From the NCBI RefSeq assembly GCF_018131075.1, contig NZ_JAFCLS010000030.1, forward strand, positions 50,808 to 114,807: a DNA stretch of 64,000 nt. The letters run 5' to 3'. The stretch comes from Bradyrhizobium sp. JYMT SZCCT0428. Its GTDB lineage: Bacteria; Pseudomonadota; Alphaproteobacteria; Rhizobiales; Xanthobacteraceae. Each line of letters starts with the position of its first letter. Position 1 is the first letter of the stretch. This document shows, in pieces, positions 34,218-42,379 of this stretch. Position numbers and translations under genes: made by a program. The notes below the pieces were generated by a model. That model had not been told where the DNA came from and searched no databases. It saw only the letters and a list, made by a program, of their open reading frames with translations.

Positions 34218-35354
34218 ATGTCCGCAAAACCCGCAATGTCAAATATTTCCCTGGCGCTCCTCATTGCGTCGGCAATGCTTGTCGCATTTACCGTTCGCGA
34301 ATCCTTCGCCGCGGATGCTCCTGTGATTACCAGGCTCAAGGTGGCCGGCAAGTTCACAGCGCCGAACTCAGAGGACGACAAGAAGCCCCGCGGAATTAGC
34401 GGCATGACATGCCTTGGCAAGCCGGCGGACGCCAGCCGCGAATGTCTCATCATCAATGACGAAGAGCGCTTCGGCGAGATCGTGACCCTGACCAACGAGG
34501 GCGTTGCCACCACCGGCAAGACAATCAAGTTCGTAGAGAAAGGCGAGGCGGGCAAGGACGTGCTTGGTGAGGCGCAGGATCCGAACTGCAAGGACAAGGG
34601 CGTCGTGGCGAAGCCGAGCAAATTCGACGAGCTTGATGGGGAGGGCGTCGCTACTGTCGGCGATGCGATCTACGTCGCGAGTTCGCACTCCTGCACCGGT
34701 GGCGGCAAGTACAAGCCGTCGAGCTTCCTGCTGGTGCGTTTCAAGGCGAACAACGCCACCAGCTTCAAAGGCGAGTCGGAGCCGGTTCTCGAACGGAGCT
34801 GGCGGCTGGCAGATGTCTTGCTCGGCAGCGAGGTCAAGGAGGTCAGGGAAGCTTACGGCAAGCCGAAAGGTGAAGGCATCAATATCGAAGGCATCGCCGT
34901 GACCGGGGGCCGGCTGTATGCCGGACTGCGTACGCCGACCGCTTCGACCGAGGCGTTCATCGTGAGTGCGCCCGTCGAGGATCTGTTTGCGACCGGCCAT
35001 GAGCGTCTGAAGGCCGGGATCAAAACTTTTAGGGTGGAGCTCGGTGCGAATACCGGGATTCGCGATCTCGCCGCGCTGGGCAACGATCGGCTGTTGGTGC
35101 TTGCGGGTCCAACGGGAAACCAGGCCGGCGTGGAATACAAGCTGTGGCTATTGGACAAGCCCGTTGATGGAGCCAAGAAGAGCCTGCTCGCAACGATTAC
35201 GACAACCACGATAGGCGGGGATGGCGAAGCCGGCAAAGCGGAAACTGTTGTCGTCCTTGAGGAGACCCCGGACCGGCTGAAGGTGCTCGTGCTTTACGAC
35301 AATCTCGATGAGGGCGAGCCGACCCAGTACGATATCCGGCTGGGGCCGAAATAA
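34218..35354 (+). CDS. DUF3616 secreted protein
   Basis: 378 residues with a signal peptide (ALLIASAMLVAFTVRESFAAD). The body looks like a beta-propeller: repeating strands with GISGMTCLGK, ECLIINDEERFGEIVTL, DELDGEGVATVGDAIYVASSHSC, KYKPSSFLLVRFKA, INIEGIAVTGGRLYAGLRTP and GIRDLAALGNDRLLVLAGP. This matches DUF3616, a propeller family of unknown function. The ATG at 34218 has a GGAGGAAGA ribosome site. It is monocistronic. Confidence 0.85.
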   Translation: MSAKPAMSNISLALLIASAMLVAFTVRESFAADAPVITRLKVAGKFTAPNSEDDKKPRGISGMTCLGKPADASRECLIINDEERFGEIVTLTNEGVATTGKTIKFVEKGEAGKDVLGEAQDPNCKDKGVVAKPSKFDELDGEGVATVGDAIYVASSHSCTGGGKYKPSSFLLVRFKANNATSFKGESEPVLERSWRLADVLLGSEVKEVREAYGKPKGEGINIEGIAVTGGRLYAGLRTPTASTEAFIVSAPVEDLFATGHERLKAGIKTFRVELGANTGIRDLAALGNDRLLVLAGPTGNQAGVEYKLWLLDKPVDGAKKSLLATITTTTIGGDGEAGKAETVVVLEETPDRLKVLVLYDNLDEGEPTQYDIRLGPK

Positions 35355-35499
35355 CGCGGCAGGGCGTTTGGTGCGGCATGCGACGGGCGGTCACGACTGC
35401 TTCTGATTTACAGAAATAATGTCGAGCCCCAAAATAAAAAATAATTCGCTTTTACAGCAGGCCAAATCAGGTGCATATATTTGCCCATCCCGTCCTACT

Positions 35500-35840
35500 C
35501 AGAAGGGCGTCGGCCGTCGTCACGGACGTTGGGCGGGTTGCGGTGGACGCTGGTTTACGCCTCGACGACGGCGTGGATAAGCGTACGGCAAAACCGTGTG
35601 GTCCTGGCGCCCGTTGCTGGCGTCAAGCCGTCGGCTAAGCGTGAGCTGAACCGGCGGTGACGGAGTCAACCAAGAACTCGTCTCCGGGGAGATCACGGCA
35701 TAAGCCGTAAAGCCATTGCGCAGGGAAGGCCGGGTGTTCTCCGCTGCCCTGTATGCTCGTGTGCAACTTGTTTTGTGCAAACCGCACACGAGACCGCGGG
35801 TGCAGCGCGCACCCGGTCTTCCTTGCGCCCTCTTATTTTG
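35500..35840 (+). ncRNA. Structured repeat element, candidate non-coding RNA
   Basis: A GC-rich block without a credible reading frame. Its 3' part has a 19-bp long-range stem (GCGCAGGGAAGGCCGGGTG at 35718-35736 with CACCCGGTCTTCCTTGCGC at 35810-35828, two G-U pairs) enclosing a 9-bp hairpin (CTCGTGTGC at 35756-35764 with GCACACGAG at 35784-35792) and a GGGTGCAGCGCGCACCC hairpin. The 5' boundary is not clear. I remember very similar sequences recurring in bradyrhizobial genomes. The strand is assigned from the G-U pairs and is tentative. Confidence 0.55.
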
Positions 35841-35905
35841 GGGGCAGGAATTTCTGGCATAGCTCGGGCGTATCAGGCCGCGAGAATGCGAAACTGCATC
35901 TACTC

Positions 35906-35981
35906 GTCATTGCGAGCGCAGCGAAGCAATCCATCTATCCCCGCGTTGAGGTATGGATTGCTTCGCTTCGCTCGCAATGAC
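35906..35981. repeat. Palindromic repeat, GTCATTGCGAGCG type
   Basis: GTCATTGCGAGCGCAGCGAAGCAATCCAT at the left is mirrored by ATGGATTGCTTCGCTTCGCTCGCAATGAC at the right. The arms are about 29 bp with few mismatches around an 18-bp loop. This is a widespread palindromic unit in Bradyrhizobium and Rhodopseudomonas from memory. It sits between the structured element and aspA. Confidence 0.85.
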
Positions 35982-36117
35982 GGAGGTAGACCGCGGCGTA
36001 CTGGATATCTCGCATGCGCGGGGTATGACGGCCGCCTGGTGTGGAAGCCGACACTAGGAAAATCCTCCATCTCCTGCTCTTATTAAGCCCACACAAACCG
36101 CTCCGAAAGGTCCCCCG

Positions 36118-37575
36118 ATGACGAAGCGACGCGAACATGATCTCCTGGGCGACCGCGACGTTCCGGCGGAGGCCTATTACGGCGTCCACACCTTGCGGGC
36201 GGTGGAGAATTTTCCGATCAGCGGCACCCCGATCTCGATCTATCCGGATCTCATTGCGGCCCTGGCCTCGATCAAGATCGCCGCGGCGAAGAGCAACCGC
36301 GAACTGGGACTGCTCGATGCCAAACTGGCCGACGCCATCGTCGCCGCCGCGGAGGAAGTGCGATCGGGTGAATTGCACGACCAGTTCGTGGTCGATGTTA
36401 TTCAGGGCGGCGCCGGCACCTCCACCAACATGAATGCCAATGAGGTGATCGCGAACCGCGCTTTGGAGCTGCTCGGCCGGTCCAAGGGCGATTACAAATT
36501 CCTGCACCCCAACGAGCACGTCAACATGAGCCAGAGCACCAACGACGTCTATCCGACGGCGCTCAAGCTCGCGGCTTACGGCGGCATCATGCGGCTGGTC
36601 GAAGCGATGGCGGTGCTGCGCGAGGCGTTCGAGCGCAAATCCGACGAGTTCAGGGACATCATCAAGATGGGCCGCACCCAGTTGCAGGACGCCGTGCCGA
36701 TGACGCTGGGTCAGGAGTTTTCCACCTATGCCGTCATGCTGGGGGAAGACGAGCAGCGGCTCAGGGAAGCCGTGCTGCTGGTGTGCGAAATCAATATGGG
36801 CGCGACCGCGATCGGCACCGGCATCAATTCGCACCCGGACTATGCCGGTCTGGTGTGCCGGCATCTGCGCTCCGTCACTGGCATTCCGGTGGTGACCGCC
36901 TCGAACCTGGTCGAGGCGACGCAGGACTGCGGCAGCTTCGTGCAGCTTTCCGGCGTGCTCAAGCGCGTCGCCGTCAAGCTGTCGAAGACCTGCAACGATT
37001 TGCGGCTGCTGTCGTCAGGACCGCGCGTCGGGCTGAACGAGATCAACCTGCCGCCGATGCAGGCGGGCTCCAGCATCATGCCGGGCAAGGTCAATCCGGT
37101 GATACCCGAGGTCGTCAACCAGATCGCCTTCGAGGTGATCGGCAACGACATTACGGTGAGTTTTGCGGCCGAGGCCGGTCAGTTGCAGCTCAATGCGTTC
37201 GAGCCGATCATCGCGCACAGCCTGTTCAAGAGCGTCAACCATCTGCGCGCCGGCTGCCTGACGCTGGCCGAGAAATGCGTCAACGGCATCACCGCCAACG
37301 CTGCGCACCTGCGCCGCGGCGTCGAAAACTCGATCGGCATCGTCACCGCGCTGAATCCCTATATCGGCTATGCCAACGCCACCGAGATCGCGCAGCAGGC
37401 GCTGGTCACGGGCGAAAGCGTCTACGATCTGGTGCTGGCCAGGAAACTTCTCACGCCGGAACAGCTCGACCAGATCCTGCAGCCGGAAGTGTTGACCCGG
37501 CCACGCGCGATTACGGTGACGTTGGTACAGGGCAAGGCGGAGGTAGGGACCGCAGGACCCAGTCAGATCGACTGA
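36118..37575 (+). CDS. aspA: Aspartate ammonia-lyase
   Basis: Converts L-aspartate to fumarate and ammonia; tetrameric cytoplasmic enzyme of the fumarase/aspartase superfamily. 485 residues. Signatures include GGAGTSTNMNANEVIANRA, HVNMSQSTNDVYPT, the active-site loop GSSIMPGKVNPVIPE and NAFEPIIAHSL. Aspartase rather than fumarase is indicated by the N-terminal REHDLLGDRDVP and the overall pattern. The start follows GAAAGGTCCCCCG. Monocistronic. Confidence 0.95.
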   Translation: MTKRREHDLLGDRDVPAEAYYGVHTLRAVENFPISGTPISIYPDLIAALASIKIAAAKSNRELGLLDAKLADAIVAAAEEVRSGELHDQFVVDVIQGGAGTSTNMNANEVIANRALELLGRSKGDYKFLHPNEHVNMSQSTNDVYPTALKLAAYGGIMRLVEAMAVLREAFERKSDEFRDIIKMGRTQLQDAVPMTLGQEFSTYAVMLGEDEQRLREAVLLVCEINMGATAIGTGINSHPDYAGLVCRHLRSVTGIPVVTASNLVEATQDCGSFVQLSGVLKRVAVKLSKTCNDLRLLSSGPRVGLNEINLPPMQAGSSIMPGKVNPVIPEVVNQIAFEVIGNDITVSFAAEAGQLQLNAFEPIIAHSLFKSVNHLRAGCLTLAEKCVNGITANAAHLRRGVENSIGIVTALNPYIGYANATEIAQQALVTGESVYDLVLARKLLTPEQLDQILQPEVLTRPRAITVTLVQGKAEVGTAGPSQID

Positions 37576-37843
37576 TGGCGTATGCCCATGTCGATTCGAT
37601 CATGATTGCTTGAGGCGTTGGGACCGTTCGCAGGCGTGATCCGCGCTGGCGACGCGTTGTGCTGTTCATCATTGCTTGTGTGCGGCGCGGAAAGCGTCCG
37701 TACTTCCACGGAAAAGTCGCCCGATCAGGCCATTTCAACCTGTTCCGCGAATAATTTGTGAACCACATGGGGCGAATTCACTTGGCCTTTAACGCCGAAC
37801 TCGTTCCATCGGCGCACAAAAGGCGAAGGCAACGTCTTGCAAG

Positions 37844-39499
37844 GTGAATTCCGTGGCAATAGCGGAAGCGGGCAAACCGGCGTGGAAGTCGCTCTGGTCG
37901 CGCGAACCCGACGAGACGGGTGACGCTTCCGGCTGGGCATGGACGCAGTCGCATCACCGGATGACCATTTCGGTCATTCTGCTGGCGCTGAGCTTCTCCG
38001 CGGTGTGCGGCTGGGTGCTGCTGGAGGCGCGGCGGGCGACCGAAGCGCGTGCCACCGAGGTCGCCACCAGCCTCGCCAACTCGCTCAAGGCCGATATCGC
38101 CCGCAACGTGGACCTGCTCAATCTCTCGCTCGAGGGGTTGATGAGCAATTTGAAGCTGCCCGGTCTCGATCGTCTCAGTCCGGAAATGCGCCAGCTGGTG
38201 CTGTTCGACTATTCCGCCACCGCGCGTCATCCGACATCGATGTTCGTCATCGATGACACCGGACGGATCACCCACGATTCCAAGAATCTGATCCCGCCGG
38301 GACACAACATGTCCGACCGGGATTATTTCCAGTTTCACAGAGACAATGAATTTGCCGGCCTGTACATCAGTCGTCCGATCGCATCCCGTGTCACGGGCCT
38401 CTCGCTGGTGGCGTTCAGCCGGCGGCTGTCGCATCCCGACGGCACCTTTGCCGGCGTCGTGCTCACGGCCATGCTGCAGGACCATTTCCAGGCGATGTTC
38501 AAGGATGCTTCGCTCGGCCCCAATGGCACGGTGACACTGGCGCGCACCGACGGCATCGTGCTGATGCGCTGGCCGTTCCGCCAGGATTTCATCGGCAACA
38601 GCATCAAGCGCGCCGAACTGTTCACGCACTTCCCGAAGGCTCCCAGCGGCCACTATGAATCGAGGGCGGTATCCGACGGCATCAAACGGCTGTTCGTCTA
38701 TACCCAGGTCGGCAATTTGCCGTTGATCGTCGTGGTCGGCCAATCGCTCGACGATGTCCTTGCGGCGTGGTGGCGGCAGGCGGTCGCGATCGGCGTCTTG
38801 ATGGCCGTGCTGTGCGCGGTGACGGTGATGCTGGCCGCCTTCCTGCATCGCGAATTCGCGCGCCGCAGCGCCGCGGAAAAGAAGCTCACCATTCTGGCCA
38901 CGATCGACGGGCTCACCGGTCTTGCCAACCGCCGGCATTTCAACCGCGCGCTGGCCTATGAATGGCGCCGCGCGATGCGCAGCCGGACGCCGGTCGCACT
39001 GCTGATGATCGATGCCGACCATTTCAAGGTCTACAACGACGCGCATGGCCATCAGGCCGGCGACAGATTGCTGCAGGACATCGCCGCGTCGATCGCGGCG
39101 AATGTGAAGCGCCCTTCGGATATGGGGGCGCGCTATGGCGGCGACGAATTCGCCGTTCTGCTGCCGGACACGTCGCTCGGCGATGCGGCAGCGCTGGCGG
39201 CGCGGATTCGCGAGGATCTGATCGTTCGTTGCGGCGCGGACGAGATTCAGCGCGGCCATGCGAAATTGAGCATCGGCGTCGCGTCGCTGGTGCCCGGCGC
39301 GGAAAGCAAGCATCGCGATCTCATCGCCGCCGCCGACAAGGCGCTCTATGAGGCCAAACGCCTTGGCCGCAATCGCACCGAATTGGCGGAAACCGAGGCG
39401 GGCTCGATCGTGCCCGATGCCGGCGCGTATTCCGGTGAAGGGAGCAGTGCTGCCCAGATAGCCGATCAAGCGCGATCTTCCGCGGTCGCCCGGATCTAG
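37844..39499 (+). CDS. Membrane diguanylate cyclase with Cache sensor
   Basis: Makes cyclic di-GMP. 551 residues: a membrane segment (ISVILLALSFSAVCGWVLL), a periplasmic double-Cache domain (MSDRDYFQFHRDNEFAGLYISRPI, SLVAFSRRLSHPDGTFAGVVL), a second membrane segment (AIGVLMAVLCAVTVMLAAFL) and a GGDEF domain (LTILATIDGLTGLANRRHF, MIDADHFKVYND.HGH, ARYGGDEFAVLLPD). The GGDEF signature is intact, and an inhibitory-site RPSD lies five residues before it. It starts at a GTG; 37853 (another GTG) is an alternative with AAGG in front. Confidence 0.92.
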   Translation: MNSVAIAEAGKPAWKSLWSREPDETGDASGWAWTQSHHRMTISVILLALSFSAVCGWVLLEARRATEARATEVATSLANSLKADIARNVDLLNLSLEGLMSNLKLPGLDRLSPEMRQLVLFDYSATARHPTSMFVIDDTGRITHDSKNLIPPGHNMSDRDYFQFHRDNEFAGLYISRPIASRVTGLSLVAFSRRLSHPDGTFAGVVLTAMLQDHFQAMFKDASLGPNGTVTLARTDGIVLMRWPFRQDFIGNSIKRAELFTHFPKAPSGHYESRAVSDGIKRLFVYTQVGNLPLIVVVGQSLDDVLAAWWRQAVAIGVLMAVLCAVTVMLAAFLHREFARRSAAEKKLTILATIDGLTGLANRRHFNRALAYEWRRAMRSRTPVALLMIDADHFKVYNDAHGHQAGDRLLQDIAASIAANVKRPSDMGARYGGDEFAVLLPDTSLGDAAALAARIREDLIVRCGADEIQRGHAKLSIGVASLVPGAESKHRDLIAAADKALYEAKRLGRNRTELAETEAGSIVPDAGAYSGEGSSAAQIADQARSSAVARI

Positions 39500-39527
39500 C
39501 GGTCAGCCGCCCACGGGCAATGCGGCG

Positions 39528-39992
39528 CTACAGCAGCCCGCGATAAATCCCCGGCTCCGAACCTTCGATGGCCACCGCGCCGACCGCCTTCGCATAAAAC
39601 TCCGCCGGCCCCACGCCGCCGATGATGGCGTAGCCAAAGCCCTGTTGCCGCATGTCCTCGAGGCAGGCGAACAGCAGGGCCTTTCCGACCCCGCCTTGCC
39701 GGGCCTTCGGATCGACGCCGGTCGGACCGAAGAAGTTGGGACAGGTCGCATCATGGCAGGCGAAGCCGATGATGTTTTTGTCCCGGACCGCGATGAAGCA
39801 GGAGACCGGCTGGCGGCTGAACGCGACATCGGTTTCGCTGGCCCATGCCTCGCTGAAATTCTGCCGCACCCAGCCTGTGACCTTGTGCTTTTCGGGGGCC
39901 AACGCACGGCGCATGACGATTCCGGCGTTGAGCAATCGGTCATACGCAGGCCGGGAATCCGGCAGCGCATAGAGTTTGACGAGCATGTCCAT
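39528..39992 (-). CDS. GNAT-family N-acetyltransferase
   Basis: 154 residues. The acetyl-CoA-binding motif A reads FFGPTGVDPKARQGGVGKALLFACLEDMRQQG (R-Q-G-G-V-G in place of the usual Q-x-x-G-x-G/A). Strand 4 is CFIAVRDKNIIGFACHDA, and a later segment GYAIIGGVGPAEFYAKAVGA is typical. The substrate is unknown. The ATG at 39992 was chosen because upstream codons fall in a repeat-like region. It is the last core-genome gene before the island. Confidence 0.85.
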   Translation of the reverse strand: MDMLVKLYALPDSRPAYDRLLNAGIVMRRALAPEKHKVTGWVRQNFSEAWASETDVAFSRQPVSCFIAVRDKNIIGFACHDATCPNFFGPTGVDPKARQGGVGKALLFACLEDMRQQGFGYAIIGGVGPAEFYAKAVGAVAIEGSEPGIYRGLL

Positions 39993-40277
39993 CGGGTGGC
40001 CCTGGTGATTCTGACCGAGGTGGCAGTCCTGACAGACGCTACGAGGGGATCGCTTCGCTTCGCAAGAGGCTATGCCGGGCACGCTTCGTCCGCGGCGGCG
40101 TGGCTGCGCCACGCGAAGCCGCAGGCGAAGCGTGGTGCCCTGGCCGGCTCCACATTGCAAGTGCAATTCATTGAAATAAATGGGTTATGTTTTAAACGTA
40201 TGCGCCCATACCAGCAACGCTACCAACAATATGGAATCCCGATGACACAATAAGGCCACTCTCCCAGGTACTGGGCC
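39993..40277. other. Boundary region before the genomic island
   Basis: No supportable gene. It holds a GC-rich, hairpin-prone block (about 40040-40140, with CGCGAAGC/GCTTCGCG-like segments) that gives way at about 40160 to AT-richer DNA up to the tRNA relic at 40278. The change of composition fits an island edge. Confidence 0.5.
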
Positions 40278-40321
40278 CTCTCAAGACTGAAACAGGGGTT
40301 CGATTCCCCTAGGGAGCGCCA
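40278..40321 (+). other. Island attachment site: 3' half of tRNA-Glu(CTC)
   Basis: From the anticodon loop (CTCTCAA, anticodon CTC at 40280-40282) to CCA, the sequence reads as tRNA-Glu: 3' anticodon strand GACTG, variable loop, T-arm AGGGG-TTCGATT-CCCCT, acceptor strand AGGGAGC, discriminator G and CCA. The 5' half is absent: 40273-40277 is GGGCC rather than the CAGTC needed for pairing, and no GCTCCCT acceptor strand lies upstream. This is what a tyrosine integrase that crosses over in the anticodon loop leaves at one junction. The integrase gene begins 95 bp downstream. Confidence 0.82.
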
Positions 40322-40415
40322 GAGATCTCCAACCCATTGAAATATCGATAAACACGATATATCAGGCGCTTATTGACTGCCGTTGCTACACAAACGTGCT
40401 ACGGCAGGGCGCTTC

Positions 40416-42267
40416 ATGGCAGTGCGGATGACTCACCTCGTATGGCGGAAGGGCTGGGCCTACTTTCGCTTCAAACTACCTGATGATCTGGCTGGTAAAC
40501 CTATCCCCAATGCTTGGCCAGATGACCTGAAAACGCTCGTCAACAGTGCGCGTCGCACGTTCAAGATTGAGATTTGGAAATCGCTTGAACTCACCAAGAA
40601 GGACGAACAGCGAGCAAAGCGCGCCGTAGCAGCCAAGATCGCAGAAACCACCAGCCTGATTGACGAAGCACGTCTGCTCTTGGCGCGTGGCCCGGTCGCC
40701 GCGATCGGTGACGAGGACATTGCCGCCATCGTAGCCCGCGTTCATGCTGATCGCCTCGCCCATGACGAACAGTTGCGGTTACAAGGGATTGGCCTTCGCC
40801 TTCCTCGTGCAGCCGATGTTCTTCGCATCCCGTCAGTGGATCAGCCGATCGCGCCCGAACCCGAGGAGCCCGGTCTCACGGAGGATGATTTAGGTCTGCT
40901 GCGGTTCGGCGCCGAGAAGGTCCACAAGGAGATGCAGGAGGCCGCGGTGCGGATGAGGCCCCCGGCTGCTGTCAAACAGCGGGTTGCGGAGGAGCTTGCG
41001 AAGCGCGGCGCGGAACCGACCCCCGAAGAGCGACGGAAGATCGAAATCGAAGTTCTCAAGGCCGAGCTGCGTGCCTGGAGTGACATTCGGGCGCGACTGG
41101 ACGGCGAGATCATTCCGACGCGAGCCAACCGCGCCAGCCGGAGCGCAAGACCCGACGCTCAAACAGGCGTTCGCCCTTTGGAAGGATGGCGGTGGAGTTC
41201 GTGGCGGCAAACTCCCGAGCGCAAATACGGCCGGCGAAGCCGAGGTTGCTGTGAGGCGGTTTGCGGAGCTGCACGGCAATCTGCGGGTGTCCTCGATCAA
41301 ACGGGCGCAGGTTCGATCGTTTCGTGATGCCATGATCAAGCTGCCGAAGCACCTGCCTCATGCCCTTCAGAAGCTGCCGCTGCCGCGCCTGCTTGAACAA
41401 CTGCCCGAAGGGCTGGAGAAGCGTTCTGCGAGAACAGTCAACAAATCTCTACGCCTGCTATCCGCGATCACCAATGCGGTCGCGAACGAGTACGATTTCG
41501 CCGAACGACCCGGCGGCTGGCGCAACCCATTTCACAAGATCGCAATCACGGTTGAAGATGGGGAAGATGACAGGCTTCCCTTCAACGTCGCAGACCTCAA
41601 AATCATCTTCGGGTCGCCCGTATATGCAGAAGGGAAGCGGCCGAAAGGAGGTAGAGGTGAGGCGGCCGCCTGGTTCCCTCTGATCTCGCTGTATGCTGGG
41701 GCGCGGCTTGAAGAGATAGCGCAGCTCTACGTGCGCGACTTGCAGCAAGTGCCGAACGAGAATGTATGGTTCTTCAATATCACAGACGTGGGCAACGATC
41801 AGCGCCTCAAGGTGGCTGCAAAGAATCGGCGAGAGGTGCCGGTTCACGCTGAACTTGTTCACCTGGGGCTAATCGAGTGGCGTTTGAAGCGGGAAGCCGA
41901 GGGCGGTCTCCACGCCCCACTGTTCCCTTTTTTCGAGCCCAATCGGGCGAAGAAGCGGTCGGGAGCGTGGTCGAAGTGGTTCAGTCGCTACTTGCGAAAC
42001 GAATGCGGCATCGTGGACCCATTAAAGGTGTTCCATTCATTTCGGCATACCTTCAAGGACGCTTGCCGGAACTCGGATGTGCCTGAGGATCACCACGATC
42101 AGCTCACGTCACACGCCTCGCGAGGGCGAAACGCCGGGCGCGGCTATGGAGTCGGGCTTTCATTGGACACTCTGAACAGGTCAATACAAAGGGTTCGTTA
42201 CCGTGGCCTTGACCTGTCCTATCTCCACCATGCAACCAAAAATCCAAGCCGCGGAGTAGCAATTTAA
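40416..42267 (+). pseudogene. Tyrosine integrase, frameshifted
   Basis: Site-specific recombinase that would insert and excise the island. The N-terminal part (MTHLVWRKGWAYFRFKLP..., a DUF6538-type arm-binding domain) is read from the ATG at 40416 to about 41125. From about 41125 homology continues in the next frame (PTLKQAFALWKDGG onward) to 42267. The catalytic set is complete in the second part: Arg in YAGARLEEIAQL, HSFRHTFKDA for HxxR, and the Tyr in GRGYGVG near the end. One small indel explains the break; it is either true inactivation or a sequencing error. Confidence 0.85.
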
Positions 42268-42346
42268 GATTGTCTATCCTCGCAGCTCTTGTCACACTAC
42301 GCTTCGCGGGGGCTGATTTGCCGATTTCATCGGACTCTAGAGGATT

Positions 42347-42371
42347 GCCCCGTCTAAATGATGAACGGGGC
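42347..42371. promoter_or_regulatory. Inverted repeat in front of hsdM
   Basis: GCCCCGT at 42347-42353 pairs perfectly with ACGGGGC at 42365-42371, with an 11-base spacer, ending eight bases before the GTG of hsdM. It could be an operator or a leader hairpin limiting translation of the methyltransferase. Confidence 0.45.
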
Positions 42372-42379
42372 CCTCCATC

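Noticed and set aside
37778..39469. 563-codon open frame on the minus strand
   Set aside because: Shadow of the diguanylate cyclase; low-complexity Arg/His/Gln composition typical of antisense frames in high-GC DNA.
40246..40321. An intact tRNA-Glu gene
   Set aside because: The 3' half fits, but the acceptor 5' strand, D-arm and 5' anticodon strand are not present, so it cannot fold as a tRNA.
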